Shown here in pieces: positions 30,234-39,998 of a DNA stretch of 64,000 bases. The stretch's first letter is position 1. Every line of letters starts with the position of its first letter. A program made the position numbers and the translations under genes. The notes under the pieces were generated by a model. That model did not search any database. It was not told where the DNA came from and saw nothing but the letters and a program-made list of their open reading frames with translations. Location: assembly GCF_007751715.1 (NCBI RefSeq), contig NZ_CP036292.1, positions 3,782,001 to 3,846,000 of the forward strand, in the 5' to 3' direction. The stretch comes from Rosistilla oblonga. GTDB taxonomy: Bacteria > Planctomycetota > Planctomycetia > Pirellulales > Pirellulaceae.

Positions 30234-33200
30234 CTACTGAATTCGCATGATCTGTAACCCACGCTGCGGAAATTTGCCATCTGTATCGCGCTGATGATAG
30301 CTCCAAACCTTGCCGTCCTCCGAGACTCCGATATTCGAAATGGCCCCTTGCTCATCGGCAGCGCGAACGGTCCCAACAAACTGCAAATCGTCGGCATTCC
30401 AAATCGCGATCGAGCCATCGATGCCGCCAGTCAACAAACTCCTGCGATCGGGAGTCAGGGTGATACAACTCGGCTCTAAACCGGAAACACTTGGTTGTTG
30501 CGAATCCCAACGGTCGCTGGCGGCGACCATCCGGCCCTCCCAATCGTAGCTGCGAATCCGACTATCTTGCGACGCGATGTAGACTATCTTTCGCGAAAAA
30601 TCGTTGCACATCCCGCCTGCTGCGCTGGTGTTCACTCGATCGATAACCTTCGTCTCGCGCGTGACGAAGTCAAAGGTACTGACAAACTCCCCAAACAACA
30701 AAATCTTATTGTCACCAAGCAGCGTGGCGAACCGGTTGGCCACCGGGAACTCTTGCCGATCGACCTCAACCCCGTACGCGCTGCCATTCAATCCAGTGGT
30801 TGAGACCATATCAAATAGGATCAGCCAATTTCCCCCGCGCGTTAGTGAAAAGAACTGATCACCGCTGGCGTTGAAGCCCACGCTGACGACGGGCGGCGTG
30901 AACCCCTCATGAGGAGGCGCCACATGCTTCATATTCAAGATGGATGAATCGCGCGCGTTCAGATAGGTGTTGCCATGGAGATCACCGTACGCCAACCACC
31001 TGCCATCGGGAGAGATTTCCATGGTTTGAACGCTGAAATCAGGGATATCCGCAACTGCCTCGATCACGTTGAACGAGCTGGTATCGATACGTTGTACTCT
31101 TCCAGTGGAATCATTCGGGATGAATGCCTGGCGCCCATCCACAGCAAGCACGGCATGCAGTGTTTTACCGTTCACGATTTGCTGTGAATCGGGGACGGGA
31201 TCGAGGGAACTGATCGCTACCGAACCGTCCTCACCACCGCTGATGATGCGTCCCTCGGCGTCGATCGCAACTTGGGAGACCTCTCCATTGTGAAGGATTT
31301 GCAAATGGCAATAATTCCAAAATGGAAGTTCCGTCTCCTCATCGGCACCTTGGCCGGCTTTGGCAGGATCCGACAAGTCCCAGCCGACGATACCGCCATT
31401 CCGCATCCCGGCAACAATGCGTTGACCATCGGGAGAAATAGCGACAGCCTCTGCGTTGCCATACGATTGCCGTAGTTCAACCGCACTCAGATCCTCCGAC
31501 TCGAGATCAAATCGCCGCAGAAACGTCTCGTGAGCGAACGCGCAGACCAACCATCGACCATCAGCGGAAAGAGACATGGTTTCGATCAGAAGATCTGTCG
31601 GCACGACGAAATCAGGCGTCTGAGGAAGCAGACTGGCAACGACCGGCGTGAACTGATCCTTGAGCGTCAACAACCGCGTTGCATCGGGAAAAAATCTGAT
31701 AAATTCGTTGCGACGCGGTGCTTCGACCGTTTCGATGACCTCGCCGGTTGCGAGATCATAGATCGGGATCGGTTCATACCGACAACCAACCGCCAACCAT
31801 TTGCCGTCGGGGGAAAACGCGAGCGACTCGACCGTCGTGGGTAAGTCCTCGATAGTTCCTGGTGTGGCATTGTCCCCTAGGGCAATAAAGTGAACCTCGT
31901 TCAAATTATCAAGCCAATTTGAGTCGGTCGCTACCTGGCGTCCCACGGCGAGCGTGTTTCCATCGGGAGAAACGGCCAAGGCAAACATGCGGGTCCCTGC
32001 AACGGGGGCGAACTCGCGCAGAACCTCTCCAGATTCCAAATCCAGAATGCGAATCGTCCCGTCGATATCAGCAACCGCTGCGGCATCTTGGCTGGGAAGC
32101 AGAACAACCTCAGTGATCATCGACGAATACGCGGCACATTGATGCCATCCGTGAAGAGCTCTGGACTTCAACAGTTTTAGATCGAACCCGATCGGCACCA
32201 CTCCCGTTGCGTAATCTTCCACTCGGCCTGCGATATTTAACGCTTTGGCGCGGTCGTTTTTTGCCCACGCGGAATAGGCTTGTCGCAGGTCGGAAAGATA
32301 AGCTGTCTGCACCGCCGCGGTCCGATTCGCTTCGGCTTCCGCCTGGTGTGCGCTGGCGTCGTGTTCCGCGGCAATCGCTCGGCGTTCGCTCAATTGAACG
32401 TCGGTCAACGCCACCTGCAACGAACTTCGCTCTGCGGCCAACTTGCGATTGCTGTGAGCCAATGCCAGCAGGCTGGCAATGACAAGCAACACGATGACCC
32501 CCAGCAGGCCCGATTCAACCGGAAAGCGTTTAATCCCGTGCCACGCCCGCTCAGCCAACGTTTGTGGCCTTGCACTGACAATCCTTCCCTGACGCCAGCG
32601 CAGAAGATCGTCTTTCAGTTCCGATGCCGAACCGTAGCGTTGGTCGGGCTCTTTCGCCAAACACCGCATACAGATCGCATCCAAATCACGTGGCACGGTC
32701 CGAACGATCGCCCGCGGTGGAGGAGGCTGTTCGACACAGATCGACTTGATCAGTTGCAACCCGTCGTTCCCACGGTGTGGCAATTTCCCAGTCAGCAAGC
32801 GATACATCACGACACCGATCGAAAAGATGTCGCAGGCTTCACCGTGTGCCAATTCGCTGTCGAGCACTTGTTCGGGCGACATGTACAACAACGTTCCGAT
32901 CAACCGGACCTTCGAGCCAAGTTGCGACTCGTCGAACAAATCGCGCACCAGCCCAAAGTCGGTCAAACGTGGTGTCCAGGTAACAACCCCGTCCGCTGCC
33001 GCCGACTCTTCCAACAGGATGTTGCTCGGTTTGATGTCGCGGTGGACCAAGCCCCGGTCGTGAACGTGCATAATCGCGTCGGTCAACCGCTGCAGCAGTT
33101 CGTAAGCGACCTCGGGCGCTACCGGCCCCGGATTTTCGCTCAACCACTTCGCTAGCGTCGGTCCTTGGCAGAACTCCGAGACTAAATAGACCGATTGTTC

Positions 33201-33659
33201 GTCTTGGAATACTTCATACAGCGGGACCAAAAACGGATGGCTCAGCCGCGCCGCCGCCCGCGGTTCCAACAGTCGATCGTCCTCGCTGTCGTCCGCTTTC
33301 TTCAACCGCCGCACCGACTTGATCGCCACGACGCGGTGCAACAAATCATCCTGAGCTTTATAGACCGTCCCAAAGCCCCCGGCACCGATGATCTGCTGGA
33401 TCGTGAACCGCCCAATTCGCTCGGGCGGATCTAGTTCGAGCTCTTCGTCCCCAGAGTCTATATCGACGGTCCTTGTCGACGAACTGCCCGCAGTTCGGTC
33501 AAACATCCGGACGACCGCCGCGAAGCGAGAATCGCTCGGTTCGATTCCGTTTAACAACGAAAAGCTGCCGCTTGCGCGGAGTTCGGAATAAAACGATTCG
33601 CTGCGCTGGGACCACTTCCCGAACGAATCTGCAGAACCCGATTGAGGACGGTCACACAT
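30234..33659 (-). CDS. Ser/Thr protein kinase with WD40-like C-terminus
   Basis: This 1141-residue membrane kinase has a disordered N-terminus (1-80), a Hanks-type kinase domain (about 84-355: G-loop GAGGFG at 92-97, K114, HRD at 206-208, DFG at 233-235), and one membrane helix at about 383-402. A coiled segment and an extracytoplasmic C-terminal half (about 480-1141) follow, with many WD40-like blades of the SPDGKWLAVG, SPDGQRIVAG and SPDGRWLAYG type. All catalytic residues are present. The design is common in planctomycetes and suggests a receptor kinase. No strong ribosome site precedes the ATG. The DUF1579 gene follows at 78 bp. Confidence 0.93.
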   Translation of the reverse strand: MCDRPQSGSADSFGKWSQRSESFYSELRASGSFSLLNGIEPSDSRFAAVVRMFDRTAGSSSTRTVDIDSGDEELELDPPERIGRFTIQQIIGAGGFGTVYKAQDDLLHRVVAIKSVRRLKKADDSEDDRLLEPRAAARLSHPFLVPLYEVFQDEQSVYLVSEFCQGPTLAKWLSENPGPVAPEVAYELLQRLTDAIMHVHDRGLVHRDIKPSNILLEESAAADGVVTWTPRLTDFGLVRDLFDESQLGSKVRLIGTLLYMSPEQVLDSELAHGEACDIFSIGVVMYRLLTGKLPHRGNDGLQLIKSICVEQPPPPRAIVRTVPRDLDAICMRCLAKEPDQRYGSASELKDDLLRWRQGRIVSARPQTLAERAWHGIKRFPVESGLLGVIVLLVIASLLALAHSNRKLAAERSSLQVALTDVQLSERRAIAAEHDASAHQAEAEANRTAAVQTAYLSDLRQAYSAWAKNDRAKALNIAGRVEDYATGVVPIGFDLKLLKSRALHGWHQCAAYSSMITEVVLLPSQDAAAVADIDGTIRILDLESGEVLREFAPVAGTRMFALAVSPDGNTLAVGRQVATDSNWLDNLNEVHFIALGDNATPGTIEDLPTTVESLAFSPDGKWLAVGCRYEPIPIYDLATGEVIETVEAPRRNEFIRFFPDATRLLTLKDQFTPVVASLLPQTPDFVVPTDLLIETMSLSADGRWLVCAFAHETFLRRFDLESEDLSAVELRQSYGNAEAVAISPDGQRIVAGMRNGGIVGWDLSDPAKAGQGADEETELPFWNYCHLQILHNGEVSQVAIDAEGRIISGGEDGSVAISSLDPVPDSQQIVNGKTLHAVLAVDGRQAFIPNDSTGRVQRIDTSSFNVIEAVADIPDFSVQTMEISPDGRWLAYGDLHGNTYLNARDSSILNMKHVAPPHEGFTPPVVSVGFNASGDQFFSLTRGGNWLILFDMVSTTGLNGSAYGVEVDRQEFPVANRFATLLGDNKILLFGEFVSTFDFVTRETKVIDRVNTSAAGGMCNDFSRKIVYIASQDSRIRSYDWEGRMVAASDRWDSQQPSVSGLEPSCITLTPDRRSLLTGGIDGSIAIWNADDLQFVGTVRAADEQGAISNIGVSEDGKVWSYHQRDTDGKFPQRGLQIMRIQ

Positions 33660-34065
33660 GCAAGGAGGGCTCTACCTGAACAGCGGGCGGATTTTTCCAG
33701 GTGAACACGCGTACTCACCCATCGATCCGCAGATGTTTGCGCCACCCTTCGCATCCGCAATCCCCTGCCCCACCGCAAATTCGCGGTCGACCGGTAAATC
33801 GAATCGTTTGGAATGTTAGCTAGCGTTGCTTGGTCCAACCGTGCCGGTCGTTCGCAATACACATCTGCGACGCATAGCTTAAACATGCCAGCGGTCCAAC
33901 TCAAGTGCGATTCACCTCTTCCTGCAAACCGCCCCTAACACATTGGGGGTCGCCAGAAGGGGAGCCGTATCCCCCAAGCGACCGCAGTTCCCGTAACGAA
34001 AACAGATCGTGACGATTCAGCCGTCACGAGTCCGGCGCGACCAACGCCGCACCGTTTGGCTGAGC
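33660..34065. other. Intergenic region before the WD40 kinase
   Basis: These 406 bp lie between the LEPR-motif gene and the WD40 kinase, both on the minus strand, and should hold the kinase promoter. The frames present are unconvincing. A small CCCC/GGGG hairpin near 33932-33950 is the only structure seen. Confidence 0.5.
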
Positions 34066-35307
34066 TCACTCGCGATCGAACAACTGAGAGTCGGCGATGC
34101 GATCGCGGCGGTGCGCCTTCAATATACGAGCCCCGCGGAGCGGCGTTCGCCCCCGAACCGCAGGCACTGGTTCCCGCTTATGGTCCCCGACGGGAGCGAC
34201 CGATCGAATCGAAAACAGGATCGAAACGATACTGACAAGTCCCAGCTTCAGGTTCCCGCGAAGCGTGTCGCCTGCATACCGACTTTCGCTCGGCATCGCA
34301 TCGCCAACCGCTGCCGACTCCGTGAGATTTGCCGACACCAACGGATCGCAGGAATCGTTTGCGTTGGCAGACAGGCAAGTTGGACAATCGACTGGCGTCG
34401 TTCCAGTAGCGTCTAGGACGCTGCTGGCAAACTGAATCGCCCGCTCGGCAGCTCGTATCGCATCGGCCTCGCTTTGTCCGCCGCCGTCTGTTTTTACCGA
34501 AGCCCCCGTCGATGGATCGCGACTTGAAGGCGGCGCCATTCTCTTGGAAGACTCCGCAACCAGAATTTGACCTGGCCCAACGTCGTCCACCTCCTCCGCA
34601 GGAAGCAATGAGAAGAAGACAAAAGTCTCCCGCGCCGCATAACGTGCCGACGGTTCCGAACTGATCAACGCTCTCCCAGAAGCAGTCGCTGGGCTGGTTT
34701 CCGAAAAATAGCGAAACGCTACTGAGTTTGCCGACGCCCGGTTCGCTGCCGCGTTGGCGGGTGTCGACGACGTCGCGTTGGGGCGAGCATAGATCGGCCC
34801 CAACATCGGTCCCGGCGCTGTGTCATTTGTTCGATCTAACTCTGCCGTCGATGCGTCCTCGGTTGAACCTATAAAACTCGTATCCGGTTGAGATTCGCCG
34901 GGAACCAGCGGTTCATCGCCCGAATCGTCGTGATGATTCGGATCATCGCACTCACAATCGCAGTCGTTCCCGTCGCTCTTCGGCTGTCCCAAATCCAGAT
35001 CGCCCTGGAAGTCCAACCAGTCGCAATCCGAGCCCCAAATCGCTTTGTCGTCGCAGCACGGTTCCGCCTTCGGTGCGCGGGCCGCTTTCGCTGCGGGCTT
35101 CTGGGTTTCGAAAGTCACGAGATCGGACTGATCCAGATCAGCCCGACTCTGCACTCCCGCAACGACCGCCCCCGGTTGCGTCGGCGGTTTCATCATCGTG
35201 TCGCAGACGTTGACCAATCCCGCCATCAAGCTGCGGGATTCGAGTCGTTCGATTCCTCGAAACGCTCGCGCACGCTGATTCGAGTTCGGCGTTCTCCAAT
35301 AGGACAT
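34066..35307 (-). CDS. LEPR-motif protein of unknown function (third gene of the sigma-kinase operon)
   Basis: This 413-residue protein carries, at residues 22-30, LESRSLMAG, matching the N-terminal LEPR-xLL motif of planctomycete surface proteins. It then has low-complexity sequence, an Asp/Cys/His cluster (about 110-130, containing DCDCECDD), Ala/Ser-rich stretches, one membrane-like segment (about 355-370) and a basic C-terminus. No catalytic domain is recognised. I start at ATG 35307, which has AAGGAG 8 bases upstream; a GTG nine bases earlier is too close to that site. It lies 15 bp after the TPR kinase stop, so it is co-transcribed. Its content is strange for a LEPR protein, which are usually far larger. 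Confidence 0.75.
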   Translation of the reverse strand: MSYWRTPNSNQRARAFRGIERLESRSLMAGLVNVCDTMMKPPTQPGAVVAGVQSRADLDQSDLVTFETQKPAAKAARAPKAEPCCDDKAIWGSDCDWLDFQGDLDLGQPKSDGNDCDCECDDPNHHDDSGDEPLVPGESQPDTSFIGSTEDASTAELDRTNDTAPGPMLGPIYARPNATSSTPANAAANRASANSVAFRYFSETSPATASGRALISSEPSARYAARETFVFFSLLPAEEVDDVGPGQILVAESSKRMAPPSSRDPSTGASVKTDGGGQSEADAIRAAERAIQFASSVLDATGTTPVDCPTCLSANANDSCDPLVSANLTESAAVGDAMPSESRYAGDTLRGNLKLGLVSIVSILFSIRSVAPVGDHKREPVPAVRGRTPLRGARILKAHRRDRIADSQLFDRE

Positions 35308-35322
35308 CCAACACACTCCTTG

Positions 35323-38145
35323 CTATTTCCCACCACCAAAAGACTCATCGCTCGCCTGCGCAAGCGTCCGAGTTTCCGGGGATCGCGATTCCTTCAACTG
35401 ACTCAAAATTCGATCGAGCAGTTCGCGATGTTGTTCTAGATGATTCCGATATCCCCGATGAAACGGCGATTGTTTGACAGCTTGAGCTTGCAATTCCAAA
35501 GCTTCGGTCAGGTTATCGATCGCCCCGGTCGTGTTGCCACGTTGGTGGTCGATGGTCCCCAAATTATGCAATACGCCCGCCAAACGACTCAAGGGCTCGG
35601 CCGACGATGCGACCATCGCAGTCTGTACCCGTAACCGGCTCTCCGCCGCGCGAAACGCCGCCACCGCCTCTTCCTCGTTCTCTCGAAGATCCGGATCTGA
35701 AGCTTCGCCGCGTTTCCGTCCGCTCCAGATCAACTGGCCCAAATTGTTTTCAGCCACCGCGAGTTGTTCAGCACTGGCTCGATCCTGCGGATTGTTTCGT
35801 ACGACCTCCGTCAACCGTTGGATCAGATCTCGAACGATCGTCACTGCCTGTTGTGACTGTCCGCGATGCCCCAATATCGTCGCCAGGTTGTTCTGCGAAA
35901 CAGCCAACTGAGCTGCGATCGATTGTCTTGCCGACCAGCGTTTCTGTTCCTGCATTGCGGCATTGTCGCTGCCGCTCGATTCCGCCAACGCTTCCAAATC
36001 AGCGATGTTGGTCCGCAACAACCGCTCCGATTCCGCCAGATCGCAATCCTTCAACGTGGCGACCAACGCATTGCGACATTCGATCATCTGCTGGCGAAGC
36101 GCAACGTCGTTTGGCGCCAGGCACAAGGCATCGTCAAGCTTTTGCTGCACGCACTGCAGCCGTTGTGCCGACTGTTTGACATCGCCTAATTGCCATTCCA
36201 GCAACGCCAAATTGTTTTGCGACATCGCCCACTGCGGCAGATAACTCGACGCTGCGTCGCCGGATTCGATCAACGGTTGTTGCAAGTTGACGGCCTTTCG
36301 GTAATTGCAGCCGGCTTCGGGGCCGCGGCCAAGTTCGGTTTGCAACGCTGCCAGATTATGCATGCTAAGTGCCAGATCTGCCTGATCGTCGTCGGTCCAC
36401 TTCGCATGGTCGCGAAGTGTTTCGTACGACGCGATCGATGCTTGGTACTTTTCTTCCGCCGCCTCAAAATCACCGAGCTCGCGATACGTGGCGGCCAGTC
36501 GGAACTGCACCTTCGCTAGCTGAGCATGAAACTCGGGGTGGTGATCGGCGTATTGCAAAAAGTCGAGGTAATAGCGTTCGGCTTCGTGGAGGACTTCGAT
36601 ACGGAGCGATTCGCCACCGGGCAAACTGGCCAACCGCTGGGACATCAGCCCGCCAAACCGATCGACAAGCGCGTGGGCTTGGTCCAGATGCAGGTGGGCG
36701 CGCGCTGTCGCTTGATCTTTCAGTCGACTTTGATGAGAGACCATCAGCGTCGCAGTTGTCAGCCCCGCGATCGAAAGCACCAACAGACAGAAGACCGCCG
36801 CGACAAACCGCTGCCGCCGGACCGCCCAACGAAACGCTAATTCAACGCGTGTGGGCCGTCGCGCCAACGTCGGTTTGCCTTCTAAGAACCGGCGTAGGTC
36901 CTCCGCCAGTTCGCCCGCAGTGGCGTAACGATCATCCTTCCGCTTGGCGATCGCTTTGAGAACAATCGTTTCGAGGTCGAGAGCAACGGCCGGATTCACC
37001 CGCCGCAGCGGCACGGGGCCGGAGTGTTGGATCGCGTGAAACAGTCGCTCGCGGTCTTGCGATTCAAATGCAGGACGTTTGCACAACAACTCATACAACG
37101 TGATCCCGAGCGAATAGAGGTCGGTGCGGTGGTCGATCTCCTGTTGGCGTCCGGCAATCTGCTCGGGACTCATATACCTCGCCGTCCCCATCACCTTCCC
37201 TTCGGCGGTGAGGTTTCCAAGCCCACGCACGCGTGCCAATCCAAAGTCGGCGACCCAAACCTTGCCGCCCGAATCGACCAACAGATTCGATGGCTTCACG
37301 TCGCGATGGACAACTCCCTGTTGGTGCGCGAAATCGAGTGCATCCGCTACACAGATCATCAACTCGACCGTCCGTTGGATCTCGTCGGGACCACAGCCGG
37401 TGTTGCCGACCTGCGTCCGATCGCCGGCACCGGCTTGAGTCGAGCGATCCGCAAATGGAACCGGCTGCGCCGAGCGATCCGCCGGCGCCAGCTGCCGTGG
37501 ACGGCTCGCGGGCAACGGCGCATCGAGCGTCGTTTGGTTTTGGGGAATCTCGACGCGGCAGGGCGCATCGCGTCCGCTGGGATCTGTTACTTCAGACGGC
37601 CGCGGTTCGTCAAAAACCTGTTCCAGCGACTGGCCGTCGATAAGTTGCATGCTGTAATAGTGCACGCCCCGTTCGCAGCCGACGGCAAACACGGGAACGA
37701 TATGCGGATGATGCAGTGACGCCGCCGCCTGGGCTTCGTTGCGAAACCGAGCTACCTGTTGACTGTCCAAAACCGCAGCGAAGGGGAGGACCTTGAGCGC
37801 GACATTGCGTCGCAGCGACAACTGCGTCGCCTCATAGACGACGCCCATCCCACCGCGGCCGATCTCGCGTCCCAATCGATAATCGCCCAGCGTCGCGCCA
37901 TCGATCGAAACCTCTTCGTGAGCCGCCGGCGCTTCGACTTCGTTGTCCGGCTGGGCCTCGCGCGTCGCTCGGCACAGGGCTCGCAAACTTTCCAGGTGCA
38001 TCCCCCACGAACCGTTCAGTTCCGGGTGATCGGCCAGCAACTGCTGGGCTCCCGTTTCATCCCCCCGCTCTAAACGGCAAGCGTAATCATCCAACAGCTC
38101 CGCAACCAGCAACTGTTGTTCATCGGTTTGCAATTGAGTTTTCAT
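35323..38145 (-). CDS. Ser/Thr protein kinase with TPR-like C-terminus
   Basis: This 940-residue kinase has an N-terminal helical region, a Hanks-type kinase domain (about 88-430; GRGGMG at 96-101, K118, HRD at 280-282, DFG at 300-302), one membrane helix (about 455-480) and a long alpha-helical region with TPR-like repeats (about 540-900). An insert of about 70 residues (181-252), rich in Pro, Arg and Asp, lies between the hinge and the catalytic loop. The start ATG overlaps the sigma factor stop (ATGA), so translation is coupled; the longer frame from 38193 is not needed. It is a likely regulator of the sigma factor through phosphorylation, by analogy with other planctomycete ECF-kinase pairs. 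Confidence 0.93.
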   Translation of the reverse strand: MKTQLQTDEQQLLVAELLDDYACRLERGDETGAQQLLADHPELNGSWGMHLESLRALCRATREAQPDNEVEAPAAHEEVSIDGATLGDYRLGREIGRGGMGVVYEATQLSLRRNVALKVLPFAAVLDSQQVARFRNEAQAAASLHHPHIVPVFAVGCERGVHYYSMQLIDGQSLEQVFDEPRPSEVTDPSGRDAPCRVEIPQNQTTLDAPLPASRPRQLAPADRSAQPVPFADRSTQAGAGDRTQVGNTGCGPDEIQRTVELMICVADALDFAHQQGVVHRDVKPSNLLVDSGGKVWVADFGLARVRGLGNLTAEGKVMGTARYMSPEQIAGRQQEIDHRTDLYSLGITLYELLCKRPAFESQDRERLFHAIQHSGPVPLRRVNPAVALDLETIVLKAIAKRKDDRYATAGELAEDLRRFLEGKPTLARRPTRVELAFRWAVRRQRFVAAVFCLLVLSIAGLTTATLMVSHQSRLKDQATARAHLHLDQAHALVDRFGGLMSQRLASLPGGESLRIEVLHEAERYYLDFLQYADHHPEFHAQLAKVQFRLAATYRELGDFEAAEEKYQASIASYETLRDHAKWTDDDQADLALSMHNLAALQTELGRGPEAGCNYRKAVNLQQPLIESGDAASSYLPQWAMSQNNLALLEWQLGDVKQSAQRLQCVQQKLDDALCLAPNDVALRQQMIECRNALVATLKDCDLAESERLLRTNIADLEALAESSGSDNAAMQEQKRWSARQSIAAQLAVSQNNLATILGHRGQSQQAVTIVRDLIQRLTEVVRNNPQDRASAEQLAVAENNLGQLIWSGRKRGEASDPDLRENEEEAVAAFRAAESRLRVQTAMVASSAEPLSRLAGVLHNLGTIDHQRGNTTGAIDNLTEALELQAQAVKQSPFHRGYRNHLEQHRELLDRILSQLKESRSPETRTLAQASDESFGGGK

Positions 38146-38771
38146 ACTTGCGGTTCCATTGCTAGGCGAAGTTGCTCGATTGCACGCAGCCATAACATTC
38201 GCACCGCACCGGTCGAACGCTCCATCCGATCGGCCACGTCGCCGAACGGCAGTCCATCTAAATGCCGTAGAACGATCACCGTCCGATAGTCGGCGGGCAG
38301 ATGTTCCAAGGCCATCGCCAGTTCGGCGAGCGATTCTCGATGATCCGCTTCCGATGCGGGCGACCGCTGAGGATCGGCGGCCAACGACGCCAAGCGATGA
38401 TGCGAACGATCGATCGAAGCGGACAAACTTTCGATCACCCGCTCGGCGCGAACGCTTCGCTTAGCTGCCACGAGATGCGTTTCGACGGCCGACGCGATGT
38501 TATGAACCAACACTTGCCGCAACCAACCGGTGAACTCTTCGACCCGATTCCCCCTGAAACTGGGGAAATCACGATGCACCTCCAGCAGCGTCTCCTGCAC
38601 GATATCCGAGGGACTGACCCGGTGCTGAATACGGCGATCCAGATGCATCCGCGAAAGGACACGCAGATAGCCGGAATAGCTAGCAAGCAACCGCTCCAGA
38701 CTTTCGGCGTCGCCGTCGGCAGCGCAGCGAAAAAGCTCGCTCGCAGCATCGGACTCGATTTGATTCGCCAT
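38142..38771 (-). CDS. ECF-type RNA polymerase sigma factor
   Basis: This 209-residue sigma factor has region 2 (about 25-100: ILRVL.., PSDIVQETLLEVHRDFPSF) and region 4 (about 145-205: LPADYRTVIVLRHLDGLPFGDVADRMERSTGAVRMLW). It resembles the Planctomycetaceae-specific sigma-70 subfamilies that are linked to Ser/Thr kinases. The start is ATG 38771 with AAGGAG 7-9 bases upstream. The kinase gene begins inside its stop codon. No anti-sigma factor gene is present, which fits kinase control. Target promoters are unknown. Confidence 0.92.
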   Translation of the reverse strand: MANQIESDAASELFRCAADGDAESLERLLASYSGYLRVLSRMHLDRRIQHRVSPSDIVQETLLEVHRDFPSFRGNRVEEFTGWLRQVLVHNIASAVETHLVAAKRSVRAERVIESLSASIDRSHHRLASLAADPQRSPASEADHRESLAELAMALEHLPADYRTVIVLRHLDGLPFGDVADRMERSTGAVRMLWLRAIEQLRLAMEPQV

Positions 38772-39014
38772 CGGCTCTCTCCTTAGACTCCCCTGGCGGG
38801 ATCCGCGGGAAATTGTCACGCACAAATTATAGAAGTTTCCAAAACCAGCACAATTCACCTCCAAACGGCCCCTGCTGCCAGCAAACACTCCGGGCAGCGA
38901 AAGTTGCAAATATCAGCTATCCTGCCGTTTGAACGGCGGCGAGTTTCGAGAGCGAACGATTGCCACCGCTCCGTTTTTTCAGCCTCTCCCCAACAACAGA
39001 TTCTGCAACTTGAC

Positions 39015-39932
39015 ATGCGCATCGTTTCACTCCTGCCCAGCGCTACCGAGATCATCTGTGGGCTCGGGCTGCGCGACCAATTAGTAGGCGTCACGCACGA
39101 GTGCGACTATCCCGCCGACGTGCTGAACCTGCCTAAGGTCACCCAGACGTTGATCCCTACGGACGCCAGCAGCAAACAGATCGACAGCTTGGTACGCGAA
39201 CGGTTGAAGACGGAGTACGCGCTCTATTCTCTGGACATGCCGGTCTTCGAATCGTTGTCGCCCGACCTAATCGTCACCCAAACATTGTGTGATGTGTGCG
39301 CGGTCTCGCAGCGAGAAGTTAGCGACGCAGCCTGTGCGCTGCCCAACGCGGCGCAACTGTTGAATCTCGAACCGACTTGTCTTGCCGACGTCTTGGACAG
39401 TATCGGGCAGGTCGCCGCAGCCGCCGGTTGCGGCGCGCAGGGCGAACGCTATCGGCAATCACTGCAGCAGCGGATCGATGCTGTCGCCCGACGCAGCAAA
39501 TCGATAGCACACCGGCCTCGCGTGATGCTGCTGGAATGGGTCGATCCGCCATTTAGCGCCGGCCACTGGAGTCCCGAACTTGTCGCGATCGCTGGGGGTG
39601 AAGAAGTCATTGGCGTCGCCGGAGAGCGATCGAAAACAACGCCTTGGGAAACGATCCTGGCCGCCGATCCCGAGGTGATGATCATCGCGTGCTGTGGATT
39701 CGATCTCGCTCGCACTCAGCAAGACCTACCGATCCTGCAATCCTATCGCGACTGGGAGCGTTTGAGCTGCGTTCGCAACAACCGCGTCTACATGGTCGAC
39801 GGATCAGCCTACTTCAGCCGCCCGGGGCCGCGACTTGTCGACAGCCTCGAAATCCTCGCTCACGCATTGCATCCCGACACACATCCATTGCCCGCCGGAC
39901 TTTCAGCAGCTATCGCCGTCGCTCCGCGTTGA
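39015..39932 (+). CDS. BtuF-like cobalamin/iron-chelate binding protein
   Basis: This 305-residue protein has the class III substrate-binding fold: MRIVSLLPSATEIICGLG at the start, ECDYP near residue 31, a long central helix and LLEWVDPPFSAGHW in the second lobe. It is like BtuF/cobalamin-binding proteins. No signal peptide is visible from this start, which is unusual for an ABC binding protein; the 37-codon upstream extension does not create one. No permease or ATPase gene adjoins it, so the transport role is uncertain. It is convergent with the hydrolase at 39999. Confidence 0.82.
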   Translation: MRIVSLLPSATEIICGLGLRDQLVGVTHECDYPADVLNLPKVTQTLIPTDASSKQIDSLVRERLKTEYALYSLDMPVFESLSPDLIVTQTLCDVCAVSQREVSDAACALPNAAQLLNLEPTCLADVLDSIGQVAAAAGCGAQGERYRQSLQQRIDAVARRSKSIAHRPRVMLLEWVDPPFSAGHWSPELVAIAGGEEVIGVAGERSKTTPWETILAADPEVMIIACCGFDLARTQQDLPILQSYRDWERLSCVRNNRVYMVDGSAYFSRPGPRLVDSLEILAHALHPDTHPLPAGLSAAIAVAPR

Positions 39933-39998
39933 CGTGCAACGGCACCGGGGCGAGCAACTCGTCGTCGAAACCACGCCTCGTTTCCCGAAGCGACCTAA

